Shown: one piece after another, positions 11,944-20,400 of the stretch
How positions within the stretch are numbered: the stretch's first letter is position 1
How the letters are laid out: each line of letters opens with the position of its first letter
Assembly: GCF_963576545.1 (NCBI RefSeq)
Contig: NC_083645.1
Coordinates: 2,380,001 to 2,444,000, forward strand
Origin: Limanda limanda
Taxonomy: Eukaryota; Chordata; Actinopteri; Pleuronectiformes; Pleuronectidae
Reading direction: 5' to 3'
DNA: 64,000 nucleotides
Translations under genes and position numbers: made by a program
Notes under the pieces: model-generated
What the model saw: the letters and a program-made list of their open reading frames with translations, nothing else
Database searches by the model: none
What the model was told of the DNA's origin: nothing

Positions 11944-11949
11944 TTTAAT
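11944..11949 (-). terminator. ATTAAA polyadenylation signal in 3' LTR
   Basis: The minus strand reads ATTAAA here, about 235 bp downstream of the TATA-like box and about 60 bp before the LTR end. That is the position expected near the R/U5 border. The same hexamer occurs in the 5' LTR at 15172-15177. Confidence 0.5.
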
Positions 11950-12177
11950 AAAAGAAGTTCTTTAACAAACAAAACCTAAACACTAACACTAAACAGGTAA
12001 CAAACAAAACAAAAGGAGTAGCAAACTGGAAAGACAACAGGAGGAACAAAACACAAGTAAGCTTACACTAGGTTCAGGAGACCAGGACAGCAACCAGAAA
12101 CACCGCAGGAAAAACAGGACAGACAACACCGCAGGAAAAACAGACAATCCGACCGAGGACAAAGGGAAGACAGAGGC

Positions 12178-12184
12178 TTAAATA
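12178..12184 (-). promoter_or_regulatory. TATA-like box (TATTTAA) in 3' LTR
   Basis: The minus strand reads TATTTAAGCC, about 230 bp into the LTR. In an LTR element the copy that drives transcription is the one in the 5' LTR, at 15406-15412. Confidence 0.45.
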
Positions 12185-12394
12185 CACAGGGAAGGGAGGG
12201 GCAATTGAACACAGGTGTAACACATGAGGGCAGAGGAAGACAATCACCGACAGGAAGTGAAGACAGAAACAATACACAAGGAACAGACTACAAAATAAAA
12301 CAGGAAACAGAAACAGAGTGCAACCATGAAAACTCAAACAAACAACAGCGATCTACAAAACAGAAAATACTTTTACAATTAACTTAAACATGCA

Positions 12395-15094
12395 CTAAAG
12401 TGCGAGATCCTGACAGTACCCCCCCCTCAAGGGCCGGATACCAGACGGCCCAAAAAAAACAAAACAAGAACCGAGACGGGTGGGAGGAGGGGGAAACCGG
12501 AGGAGGGAATCCGGGACATGAACAGAGTCCTGGGCAGAGTTCAGGGGCTCAGGAGGGCGGCGCCGTGGCCGCTCAAGGGCAAAGTTATGTTGCTCGGGGG
12601 GGCGGCGCTGTGGCCGCTCAAAGGCAAAGTTCTGTGGCTCGGGGGGGCGGCGCCGTGGCCGCTCAAGGGCAAAGTTCTGTGGCTCGGGGGGGCGGCGCCG
12701 TGGCCGCTCAAAGACAGAGTTCTGTGGCTCGGGGGGGCGGCGCCGTGGCCGCACAGGAACCGAGTTCTGAGGCCCCTCATGGACTGAGCACCGGGGGGCA
12801 GCCCTCAGCCCCGGACTTGGTGATAGAACCGGAGTTGCAGCAGCTCGGACCTCTGACGCCGGAACCGCTGTGACGTCTCTGGGGAACCTCCGGCGCTGAA
12901 GAGGGGCTAGCACCGGCGCTGTGAGGACCTCAGACGCCGGAACCAGAGTGGCGTCTGCCGGGACCCTCCCGCGTGAGACGGGGACTGGAGCAGGCACGGC
13001 GAGGACCTCAGACGCCGGAACCAGAGTGGCGTCCGCCGGGTCCCTCCGGCGTGGGACGGGGGCTGGAGCAAGGACAGGAGCAGGCACCGCGAGGACCTCA
13101 GACGCCGGAACCAGAGTGGCGTCTGCCGGGACCCTCCGGTGTGGGACGGGGACTGGAGCAGGGACTGGAGCAGGCACGGCGAGGACCTCAGACGCCGGAA
13201 CCAGAGTGGCGTCTGCCGGGACCCTCCGGCGTGGGACGGGGGCTGGAGCAAGGACAGGAGCAGGCACCGCGAGGACCTCCGACGCCAGAACCAGGATGAC
13301 GTCTGCCGGGACCCTCCGGCGTGGAACTGGGACAGGAGCGAGGACAGGAGCAGGCACCGCGAGGACCTCCGACGCCGGAACCAGGATGACGTCTGCCGGG
13401 ACCCTCCGGCGTGGAACTGGGACAGGAGCGAGGACAGGAGCAGGCACCGCGAGGACCTCCGACGCCGGAAACAGAGTGGCGTCTGCCAGGACCCTCCGGC
13501 ACGGGACTGGAACAGGAGCAGGCACCGCGAGGACCTCCGACGCCGGAAACAGAGTGGCGTCTGCCCGGACCCTCCGGCGTGGGACTGGGACAGGAGCGAG
13601 GACAGGAGCAGGCACCGCGAGGACCTCAGACGCCGGAAACAGAGTGTCGTCTGCCGGGACCCTCCGGCGTGGGACTGGGACAGGAGCGAGGACAGGAGCA
13701 GGCACCGCGAGGACCTCAGACGCCAGAAACAGAGTGTCGTCTGCCGGGATCCTCCGGCGTGGGACTGGGACAGGAGCGAGGACAGGAGCAGGCACCGCGA
13801 GGACCTCAGACGCCAGAAACAGAGTGGCGTCTGCCGGGACCCTCCGGCGTGGGACTGGGAAAGGAGCGAGGACAGGAGCAGGCACCGCGAGGACCTCCGA
13901 CGCCAGAAGCAGAGTGGCGTCTGCCGGGATCCTCCCGCGCGGAACAGGAGCAGGGACTGGAGGTGGCTGGCGCCCAGTTGAGGCCGGAGACGGCTGGCGC
14001 CCAGTTGAGGCCGGAGACGGCTGGCGCCCAGTTGAGGCCGGAGACGGCTGGCGCCCAGTTGAGGCCGGAGACGGCTGGGGCCCAGTTGAGGCCGGAGACG
14101 GCTGGGGCCCAGTTGAGGCCGGAGGCGGCTGGGACCCAGTTGAGGCCGGAGACGGCTGGGGCCCAGTTGAGGCCGGAGACGGCTGGGGCCCAGTTGAGGC
14201 CGGAGACGGCTGGGGCCCAGTTGAGGCCGGAGACGGCTGGGACCCAGTTGAGGCCGGAGACGGCTGGGACCCAGTTGAGGCCGGAGGTGGCTGGGACCCA
14301 GTTGAGGCCGGAGGTGGCTGGGACCCAGTTGAGGCCGGAGGTGGCTGGGACCCAGTTGAGGCCGGAGGTGGCTGGGACCCAGTTGAGGCCGGAGGTGGCT
14401 GGGACCCAGTTGAGGCCGGAGGTGGCTGGGACCCAGTTGAGGCCGGAGGTGGCTGGGACCCAGTTGAGGCCGGAGGTGGCTGGGACCCAGTTGAGGCCGG
14501 AGGTGGCTGGGACCCAGTTGAGGCCGGAGGTGGCTGGGACCCAGTTGAGGCCGGAGGTGGCTGGGACCCAGTTGAGGCCGGAGGTGGCTGGGACCCAGTT
14601 GAGGCCGGAGGTGGCTGGGACCCAGTTGAGGCCGGAGGTGGCTGGGACCCAGTTGAGGCCGGAGGTGGCTGGGACCCAGTTGAGGCTGGAGGTGGCTGGG
14701 ACCTGTGAGCCTGCTGCTGGAGAGTGAGGCTTCTGCTATGGATGCCCCCTCTCCAACGTCCACCAACCACAGCAGAACCCTTCTTGAAACTGCGGGGACC
14801 ACCAACCGCAGAGCTCCTCCACAGGCTGCGGGGTCCACCACGGGCCAGACGGGTTCCCTCGAAGGGGTTAGTGGATGGTGCTGGAGGGCTGCGCAGTGTC
14901 CTCAACCGCTCCTGCACCTCCAGGAGGTAGGGGACGTAATGGCTGACCCAGGGACGATCTTTCAGCCAGGCCTCCAACACCAAGATCGCCTCCAGGGTCT
15001 CAGCAGTGTCTGAACCTCCCCCCTCCAGCTCAGACACCAAACAATCAAAATAATAAACTCTTTCACACCAAAAACTAATCTCTGCTGGGTCCAT
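12395..15094 (-). CDS. Proline-rich repeat protein of the LTR element (gag-position ORF), 899 aa
   Basis: The ATG at 15092-15094 is the first in frame after the 5' LTR (MDPAEISFWCERVYYF). The frame is also open upstream into the LTR but has no earlier ATG there. Residues 1 to about 85 are non-repetitive and probably helical, with one acidic patch (ELEGGGSDTAETLE). About 27 copies of a 9-residue unit (SQPPPASTG and variants) follow from near residue 130. Next come about 12 copies of a 26- or 30-residue unit (RRRVPADATLFPASEVLAV...PAPVLAPVPVP), then five copies of a 15-residue unit (RRRPPEPQNFALERP). The C-terminus reads on through the purine tract and ends inside the 3' LTR. The position and MDPAE start suggest a gag-derived or gag-replacing protein, but there is no zinc knuckle and no recognised capsid fold. 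Alternatively the repeats are non-coding and open only because every unit is a multiple of 3. Function unknown. Confidence 0.55.
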   Translation of the reverse strand: MDPAEISFWCERVYYFDCLVSELEGGGSDTAETLEAILVLEAWLKDRPWVSHYVPYLLEVQERLRTLRSPPAPSTNPFEGTRLARGGPRSLWRSSAVGGPRSFKKGSAVVGGRWRGGIHSRSLTLQQQAHRSQPPPASTGSQPPPASTGSQPPPASTGSQPPPASTGSQPPPASTGSQPPPASTGSQPPPASTGSQPPPASTGSQPPPASTGSQPPPASTGSQPPPASTGSQPPPASTGSQPPPASTGSQPPPASTGSQPPPASTGSQPPPASTGSQPSPASTGSQPSPASTGPQPSPASTGPQPSPASTGPQPSPASTGSQPPPASTGPQPSPASTGPQPSPASTGRQPSPASTGRQPSPASTGRQPSPASTGRQPPPVPAPVPRGRIPADATLLLASEVLAVPAPVLAPFPVPRRRVPADATLFLASEVLAVPAPVLAPVPVPRRRIPADDTLFLASEVLAVPAPVLAPVPVPRRRVPADDTLFPASEVLAVPAPVLAPVPVPRRRVRADATLFPASEVLAVPAPVPVPCRRVLADATLFPASEVLAVPAPVLAPVPVPRRRVPADVILVPASEVLAVPAPVLAPVPVPRRRVPADVILVLASEVLAVPAPVLAPAPVPRRRVPADATLVPASEVLAVPAPVPAPVPVPHRRVPADATLVPASEVLAVPAPVLAPAPVPRRRDPADATLVPASEVLAVPAPVPVSRGRVPADATLVPASEVLTAPVLAPLQRRRFPRDVTAVPASEVRAAATPVLSPSPGLRAAPRCSVHEGPQNSVPVRPRRRPPEPQNSVFERPRRRPPEPQNFALERPRRRPPEPQNFAFERPQRRPPEQHNFALERPRRRPPEPLNSAQDSVHVPDSLLRFPPPPTRLGSCFVFFGPSGIRPLRGGYCQDLAL
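12416..12430 (-). promoter_or_regulatory. Polypurine tract candidate
   Basis: On the minus strand a GAGGGGGGGG run is followed by TAC and then the 3' LTR (TGTCAGG). It is the expected primer site for plus-strand DNA synthesis. The three bases between tract and LTR are unusual but tolerable. Confidence 0.6.
12550..12775 (-). repeat. Minisatellite C: 45-bp unit, five copies
   Basis: The GGCGGCGCCGTGGCC block recurs every 45 bp (about 12557, 12602, 12647, 12692 and 12737). It encodes the 15-residue unit RRRPPEPQNFALERP on the minus strand. Confidence 0.92.
12905..13960 (-). repeat. Minisatellite B: 90-bp unit (two of 78 bp), about 12 copies
   Basis: GAGGACCTC recurs at 12923, 13001, 13091, 13181, 13271, 13361, 13451, 13529, 13619 and onward. 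Spacing is 90 bp except for two 78-bp intervals. Both lengths keep the reading frame. The encoded unit is VPADAT...ASEVLAVPAPV... Confidence 0.93.
13965..14703 (-). repeat. Minisatellite A: 27-bp unit, about 27 copies
   Basis: A 27-bp unit containing CCCAGTTGAGGCCGGAG is repeated head to tail without a break. It encodes SQPPPASTG on the minus strand. Copies near 14280-14700 are nearly identical. Those near 13965-14280 vary at two or three positions. Confidence 0.96.
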
Positions 15095-15112
15095 ATTATG
15101 GTCGGATTGTAC

Positions 15113-15643
15113 TGTCACGGTTTGGATGGAAAGATGGACCCAGATGCAGAGATAGTTAAATAAAAGGGTTATTTAATAAAAGAAGTTCTTTAACAAACAA
15201 AACCTAAACACTAACACTAAACAGGTAACAAACAAAACAAAAGGAGTAGCAAACTGGAAAGACAACAGGAGGAACAAAACACAAGTAAGCTTACACTAGG
15301 TTCAGGAGACCAGGACAGCAACCAGAAACACCGCAGGAAAAACAGGACAGACAACACCGCAGGAAAAACAGACAATCCGACCGAGGACAAAGGGAAGACA
15401 GAGGCTTAAATACACAGGGAAGGGAGGGGCAATTGAACACAGGTGTAACACATGAGGGCAGAGGAAGACAATCACCGACAGGAAGTGAAGACAGAAACAA
15501 TACACAAGGAACAGACTACAAAATAAAACAGGAAACAGAAACAGAGTGCAACCATGAAAACTCAAACAAACAACAGCGATCTACAAAACAGAAAATACTT
15601 TTACAATTAACTTAAACATGCACTAAAGTGCGAGATCCTGACA
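15113..15643 (-). repeat. 5' LTR (531 bp)
   Basis: Same length as the 3' LTR at a constant offset of 3,228 bp, with no difference seen by eye. It holds a TATTTAA box at 15406-15412, probably the active promoter of the element. It ends ACCGTGACA next to the internal sequence GTACAATCCGACC, in which I do not recognise a standard tRNA primer-binding site. Confidence 0.96.
15406..15412 (-). promoter_or_regulatory. TATA-like box in 5' LTR
   Basis: TATTTAA on the minus strand, about 310 bp upstream of the ORF ATG. Inferred core promoter of the retrotransposon. Confidence 0.5.
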
Positions 15644-15648
15644 TTGTC
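15644..15648. repeat. Target-site duplication, right copy (TTGTC)
   Basis: Exact match to 11880-11884. Confidence 0.9.
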
Positions 15649-18486
15649 ATAGTGAAGAAGACCTATATTTTAGTCTTTCCTTTCCATTAGTTACAATGTT
15701 GGACCTAACAAGCATGCACAGAAAAATAATGCACAACATGAATATATAATTTATATCTTTAACAATTTTCACAAAACATTTCAAATCAGCATTAGCTACT
15801 GGCTTCCAGCAACACAATTCCCTACAGATAGAGTTCCTACCCACCTTGTAATTTGCAACACTGAGAAGAGGTTATCAATAATTCCAGACTTTAAAATGTA
15901 ATCTTTGACTGAATGTACTTTCACTTCTAAAATCCTAGTTTTCATTTAACCTCTTTAATGGTTTATGCATCATATCTGCCCTTGGAAGTCCATAAACTGC
16001 CAGTTGATGAACTTGATTTATTAACAGTATTTTTCTTATTTCTTGATTTTAAACACCTTTGCGAGCTTGTTGGCGTTTTGATTTACTGTTCACACAAGTA
16101 CTGCTGTGTTACACACTACACCTCCTAAAGGGGTCTTCCTGCCCGACCAAACCAACTATTGTGTCTGGCCTTGATTCACTACACAGGTTTTTCCAGCTGC
16201 TGCACTTGGTTGTTTTTTTTCTTGACTCCTATGTCTACTTCCCTCAATCTCTTATGCAGCAGAGGGTGTTTCAAGAGGAGACTTGCTTGATTCCCAGTTT
16301 GCCTTATTCCAAGCACAGCCGGCTTAAAGTGCCTTCCACAACTGAACTACTTGAGAAAGTTCACATACTAACTTTCCATTTATCTCCTCTGCTCTCACTA
16401 TTCACACTTTTTTCATCGTTTGTGTTTGTTTTACAATGATTCTGTGGTCCTGTACTTGAATTATCAATTATTCTACCAAATCACTGTCTTCCACTTTTGT
16501 TTCTCTAGCTCAGCCATTGATGCTGCCCTAGTTGCTCTCCCTCTGACTTCCGTCCAACGCAATCCAATTCACACCCTGAATGACAGGAACAATGAGAGGG
16601 TCATTTTTTGGGAGCCTTTATTGATAATTGCCCAATTCTTACAAATTGAGATCATTGCTGAACCATTAATGAGGTGTAGACACAGAACCTACCTTGTCTT
16701 GGTGCTTTTATATGATAGCTGTTTTACTTTTGTATTATATGGTCATTCATGGAATTTTGGAATTGATACCTTTGGACTCATGCCGCTATTTAGTCCTTTT
16801 CAATCATGTGAGTCCTAAGCTGCAATACAATCATGTGAGCATCATGTAAATATTGCCCTCCTTCAATTTAAGTTCCAATGTCCCTGATGACACTTTATGT
16901 TTTGCTCTCTAGTCTTGGTGTTAATTTTTCTGGCTCTTTCCCAAGCACTTTTAAGCTGTAGGGCCTCAGCTCGCTGATCAAATGATTTATAGAATATCAT
17001 GAGAATCCCATTGGTAAGTGAACCAGCATACAGCATATCTAATATATTTCATTAGAAGATCCTTTGACATTTTCAGTGAGCTGACTGAGTCAAAGCCTGG
17101 GCTTATTCCCTACATTTTAATGAGTACCTTGAACTCTCTCTCTTTCTCTCTGCCTGCTCATCTATTCTGATCTTTACTTCTTGGCTTTTAATGTCTCATC
17201 TTGTGAAATGTATCTCTTCTCATCCTGTTCCTTTATTTAGTTTCAATTATTATTAACATTAACATCATACCACTCTTGTCCATTTTCACCCTCCCTTTCT
17301 ACTCGGAAGGTCACAAATTATGTGTGTTCTGTGTCTTTGTAGTGGATTTAATGAATCACTCAAATGGAGGTGATCACACTAAGGAAAGCCTCTCTTCAGA
17401 GCTTTCAGGTAATTACACTTGGTTGTAACGACCGAATAGACAAAGTTGTATGAGTTTAAAAAATGTCTGAGAGGAAGATACAGTTTAACATTTGCATATC
17501 TTAGCACACAGCAGCCAGCGGTAGCTTGAGGTCGGCAATGCTTGTTGTATCATCTGTTAAAGACAGTTATTAAAACTGCTGTAGCTGCTGCCCCTGTGAG
17601 GCGTGATGCATGCTGCTCTTGCTGGGCTCCACCAACATGTGCATGTTTGGACCAACTTTGCAATCACACAATTATGCAGACCACACATGGCTCCTTACTG
17701 ATGATTGGCTTAGGCTGTGAAATAAAGACCTAATCACCACCTATTTTTACAAATGGTGATCAGTTATCGAGACAACCAGGTCAGACAACGGACAATCTTA
17801 TAAGGATAGGAATAACACAGTGCCCGGTAGAAACAACGCAAACACCTTAGATACCATGACTATTTGTTTTCCATATTCCATCCAGCTTTCTGTAACCCAG
17901 TAAATCTAGACTGCCATCTCAGAAAGAAATTAAAACCTAAGCCTTGAGTTTTTTTTCTGAAAATCTCCCTTCATCCTTTATTTCTTAGCCTCAGGGGAAA
18001 AAAAATGATATTTAAATGTTTATAGCACTATTTGCATTGCCTAAGCTGTGTTGGGAAAATGTTCAGAAGTAAAATAAATGAGCTGATGAAAGAAACTTGT
18101 CTTTGGTATTTTGATAAAGGAAAAATAAAGAGTTGCAGAGAAAATCTTAAAAATGAATAAAGATGGGCGTGATGCAACTCATCAGCATGGAGTACACATG
18201 TAGCATTGTAGTGATACTGAGAACACATGTATGGTAGTAATGAGTAGTAAGTACTCATAGGTTATAGCTGCTGAGCTATCATCGCAAGGTAGTTATCAAG
18301 TAGTTTTTTTAATTTTATTTTTAGGCAAGATTACGCTAAAACTATTGGATTGAAAAACCAACAAAAAACAAAAGGTGAGCATTGCCTATCGCTCTTTCTT
18401 TTCTATTTTGTTCTGTGGATACAGTATTATGTGGATGCTCAATAAAAATAAATACAAACAAAATTTAAAGTATAAAACTATTGGAT
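15649..18486. other. Non-coding stretch
   Basis: No gene is recognised. A 28-bp segment at 15974-16001 is an inverted near-copy of 19098-19125. A short CT-rich tract lies at 17134-17151. The ORFs at 16059-16439 and 16420-16818 are hydrophobic but match no motif. Confidence 0.45.
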
Positions 18487-18785
18487 TGATTAACCCAAAC
18501 TTGGTGGAATTATGTGGTCCGGGTCAAGGAAGAACCCATTTAATTTTGTTGTAGATCCAAATCAGGGGGTGGATACTGATTTATTTTGTCACTTTCTTTA
18601 TCATTGTGAGGTATGACATTTTGTGTCACTTTTGTGAAGTCCTCAAGAAGCAATGCAGATATTTCTATATAAGTCACATTTAGAGGACTGATGCAATTCG
18701 GTGCAGCTTGATTGAATTTAAGTGGACTGGTGGACCTTGGCAGAGGTATGTGCTCTACTGATTGCCATTCTAGTTTAGTTTTTAA
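18487..18785 (+). repeat. Interspersed fish repeat, copy 2
   Basis: Recognised by an internal AACTTGGTGGAA...GGTCAAGGAAGAACCC block, CACTTTCTTTATCATTG, and the terminal block GCAGAGGTATGTGCTCTACT followed by GATTGCCATTCTAGTTT. It is a dispersed, non-coding element that I know from percomorph sequence; the class is not certain. A weaker copy lies at 1885-2100. Confidence 0.6.
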
Positions 18786-20162
18786 ATTAACTGGGCCCCA
18801 GTGTTTAGAATGAAATATTTTCCCTCACCTTCAAAGTGTCAGCACTCCTTGCAGAAGTTTCCCTTCCTAATTTATCATTGAGTCTATATTTTTGTACATG
18901 TAGTGGTCATGTCGGGGTTTTTTTATACCGTGCTTGCTGCATTTCACACTGGGTTGGTCCACAGGGAAATACGGTCACATTCATAACTAACTACTGGAAA
19001 AAAAAACTTAATTTGACCTCTTTGTGAAAAATGACCCAGGTGAAGGGTACTCCTAATTATCAGGGGCATTATTTGCCCACTCGTTATTATTTTTCCTGGC
19101 AGTTTATGGACTTTCAAGGGCAGATTCAATCACCCAAACCACCGCCAAAATTAGAAAATCTGTTTAAATGTTGTGGCTTATAATGTTGTGGCAAGGGTGA
19201 CTGAAGTAGGTCACCCTTGCTTTAACTTTTGGGAAATATTATTATTTGGTTCTGCAACTCATTCTTATTTTATTATATCTATCATATTTTTGAGTATTTA
19301 AATTAACACGTCTGCCTTTAAGCAAGTCGATGCTGGATTGGAACATGCACAGTTATAAGAGCCAGTTGACAACCAGCTTTGTGATGGCAGTTATTCAGGA
19401 TTACCATTATTCAGTTCAGTAAACCCAGCAACCCAAACAGAGAGAGCAATGGAAGAGAAGTGTTCGAAACCCTCACACCTTACTCAATCAATGCTCAGTT
19501 CTTCCTTTACAGGGTTGAGATTAAAAGGGTCTTTGTCAGGCAAAGCTGTCTTTTGGTTTGCTACAGAATAAACTAATAATAATGTGAAAAGAATTCTTGC
19601 TCATTTGAGAAGGACTTTTTTAAGTAGCCTGGATAATTGGTAGCCCTTAGAAGCTTTGATGAATAATTGGCCTGTAGTGATATTTCAAGCGGACTATTAT
19701 ATTATATCCGGTGTGTCAGGTCATCAGTTGTGTTCAATCTGAGATAGATACATAATTCATTACTTATACTTTATCGATCCATTAAAAGTAAACTGCAAAG
19801 GCAAATATAGAAGAATAATATACAATATATATATATTGGAAACAGAATTAATATGAAATATGATGCAAAGCTTGAGAAATGTTGAAGGAGAGAACAATTA
19901 GAAATGTCTGGTGTATAATATATGCATTTAGGTATGTTGAACAGATGACAATAACCCCACACCCCTATTTTTAATAAAATATTATTTAAAATTATGTTTG
20001 TGTGTTTTTCTGAAAGTATCCTAACCCTTACCCCATCCACTTATGTCCCTGCTAAATAGGCACATTGGCTTGTTATACACCTTAGCAAAAGTATGAATGT
20101 GTCCATTACACCACATCCTGTACTTATTTCAAGTCTTTGAATGGTAGAAAAGTAATAATGGA
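18786..20162. other. Non-coding stretch with a short perfect hairpin
   Basis: No gene is recognised. It contains the inverted partner of 15974-16001 (at 19098-19125) and a hairpin at 19191-19220. Confidence 0.4.
19191..19220. other. Perfect hairpin, 11-bp stem with 8-base loop
   Basis: GCAAGGGTGAC pairs exactly with GTCACCCTTGC across the loop TGAAGTAG. The stem is too short for a microRNA precursor and there is no obvious promoter, so it is recorded only as a structure. Confidence 0.5.
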
Positions 20163-20400
20163 AATGGCTGGGGGTAGAGCAGTTGTTTAACCAGAAGGTC
20201 GCTAGTTTGATCCCAATCTTTCCCATCTGAACGCTGAAGTCTCCTTGGGAAAGATACTGAACCCGAGCTCCCTCTTACAGAAAGATTGCTGCCCAAAGAT
20301 TCACTGGATGAATGTGTGAATGGGAATAACCTGCACTGTAAAGTGCTTTGAGTTATCATCAAGAATAAAGAGGCACTATATGGATACAGAAGATTTACCT
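20163..20400 (+). mobile_element. tRNA-derived SINE, degenerate
   Basis: It has an A-box-like GGCTGGGGGTAGAGC and a B-box-like AGTTTGATCCC. The body contains CTCCTTGGGAAAGATACTGAACC, and the tail has TGTAAAGTGCTTTGAGT and a degenerate GCACTATATGGATACAG. This is the same family as 52744-53007 but more diverged. It has no protein-coding capacity and would depend on LINE enzymes. Confidence 0.8.

Larger units (their letters stand above)
11885..12415 (-). repeat. 3' LTR (531 bp)
   Basis: Reads TGTCAGGATCTCGCAC... to ...AAACCGTGACA on the minus strand. It contains a TATTTAA box, a pyrimidine-rich U3 and an ATTAAA polyadenylation signal. The stop codon of the internal ORF lies inside it at 12395-12397. 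Confidence 0.96.
11885..15643 (-). mobile_element. Complete non-autonomous LTR retrotransposon with repeat-rich internal ORF
   Basis: Two 531-bp direct repeats (11885-12415 and 15113-15643) bound a 2,697-bp internal region. Each repeat starts TGTCA and ends TGACA, the short inverted termini of LTRs. TTGTC is duplicated on both flanks. A poly-G tract lies beside the LTR at 12416-12430 on the minus strand, and the large ORF is also minus, so transcription should run from 15643 towards 11885. The two LTRs have the same length and I saw no difference between them by eye, which suggests recent insertion. The internal region has no protease, reverse transcriptase, RNase H or integrase motif in any frame, so the element must be mobilised in trans. 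A Ty3/gypsy partner is likely from the LTR termini and the 5-bp duplication. The interior is much more GC-rich than the surrounding DNA. Confidence 0.95.

Noticed and set aside
13965..14703. CRISPR-like regular repeat
   Set aside because: The 27-bp units are head to tail with no spacers, in a eukaryotic retroelement. It is a minisatellite.
12921..14708. 595-codon plus-strand ORF over the LTR element interior
   Set aside because: It is antisense to the element, lies wholly inside the minisatellites, and is open only because the units are stop-free multiples of 3.
12907..14841. 644-codon ORF in a second minus-strand frame
   Set aside because: Overlaps the 899-codon ORF, lacks the N-terminal non-repeat region next to the LTR, and is explained by the repeats.
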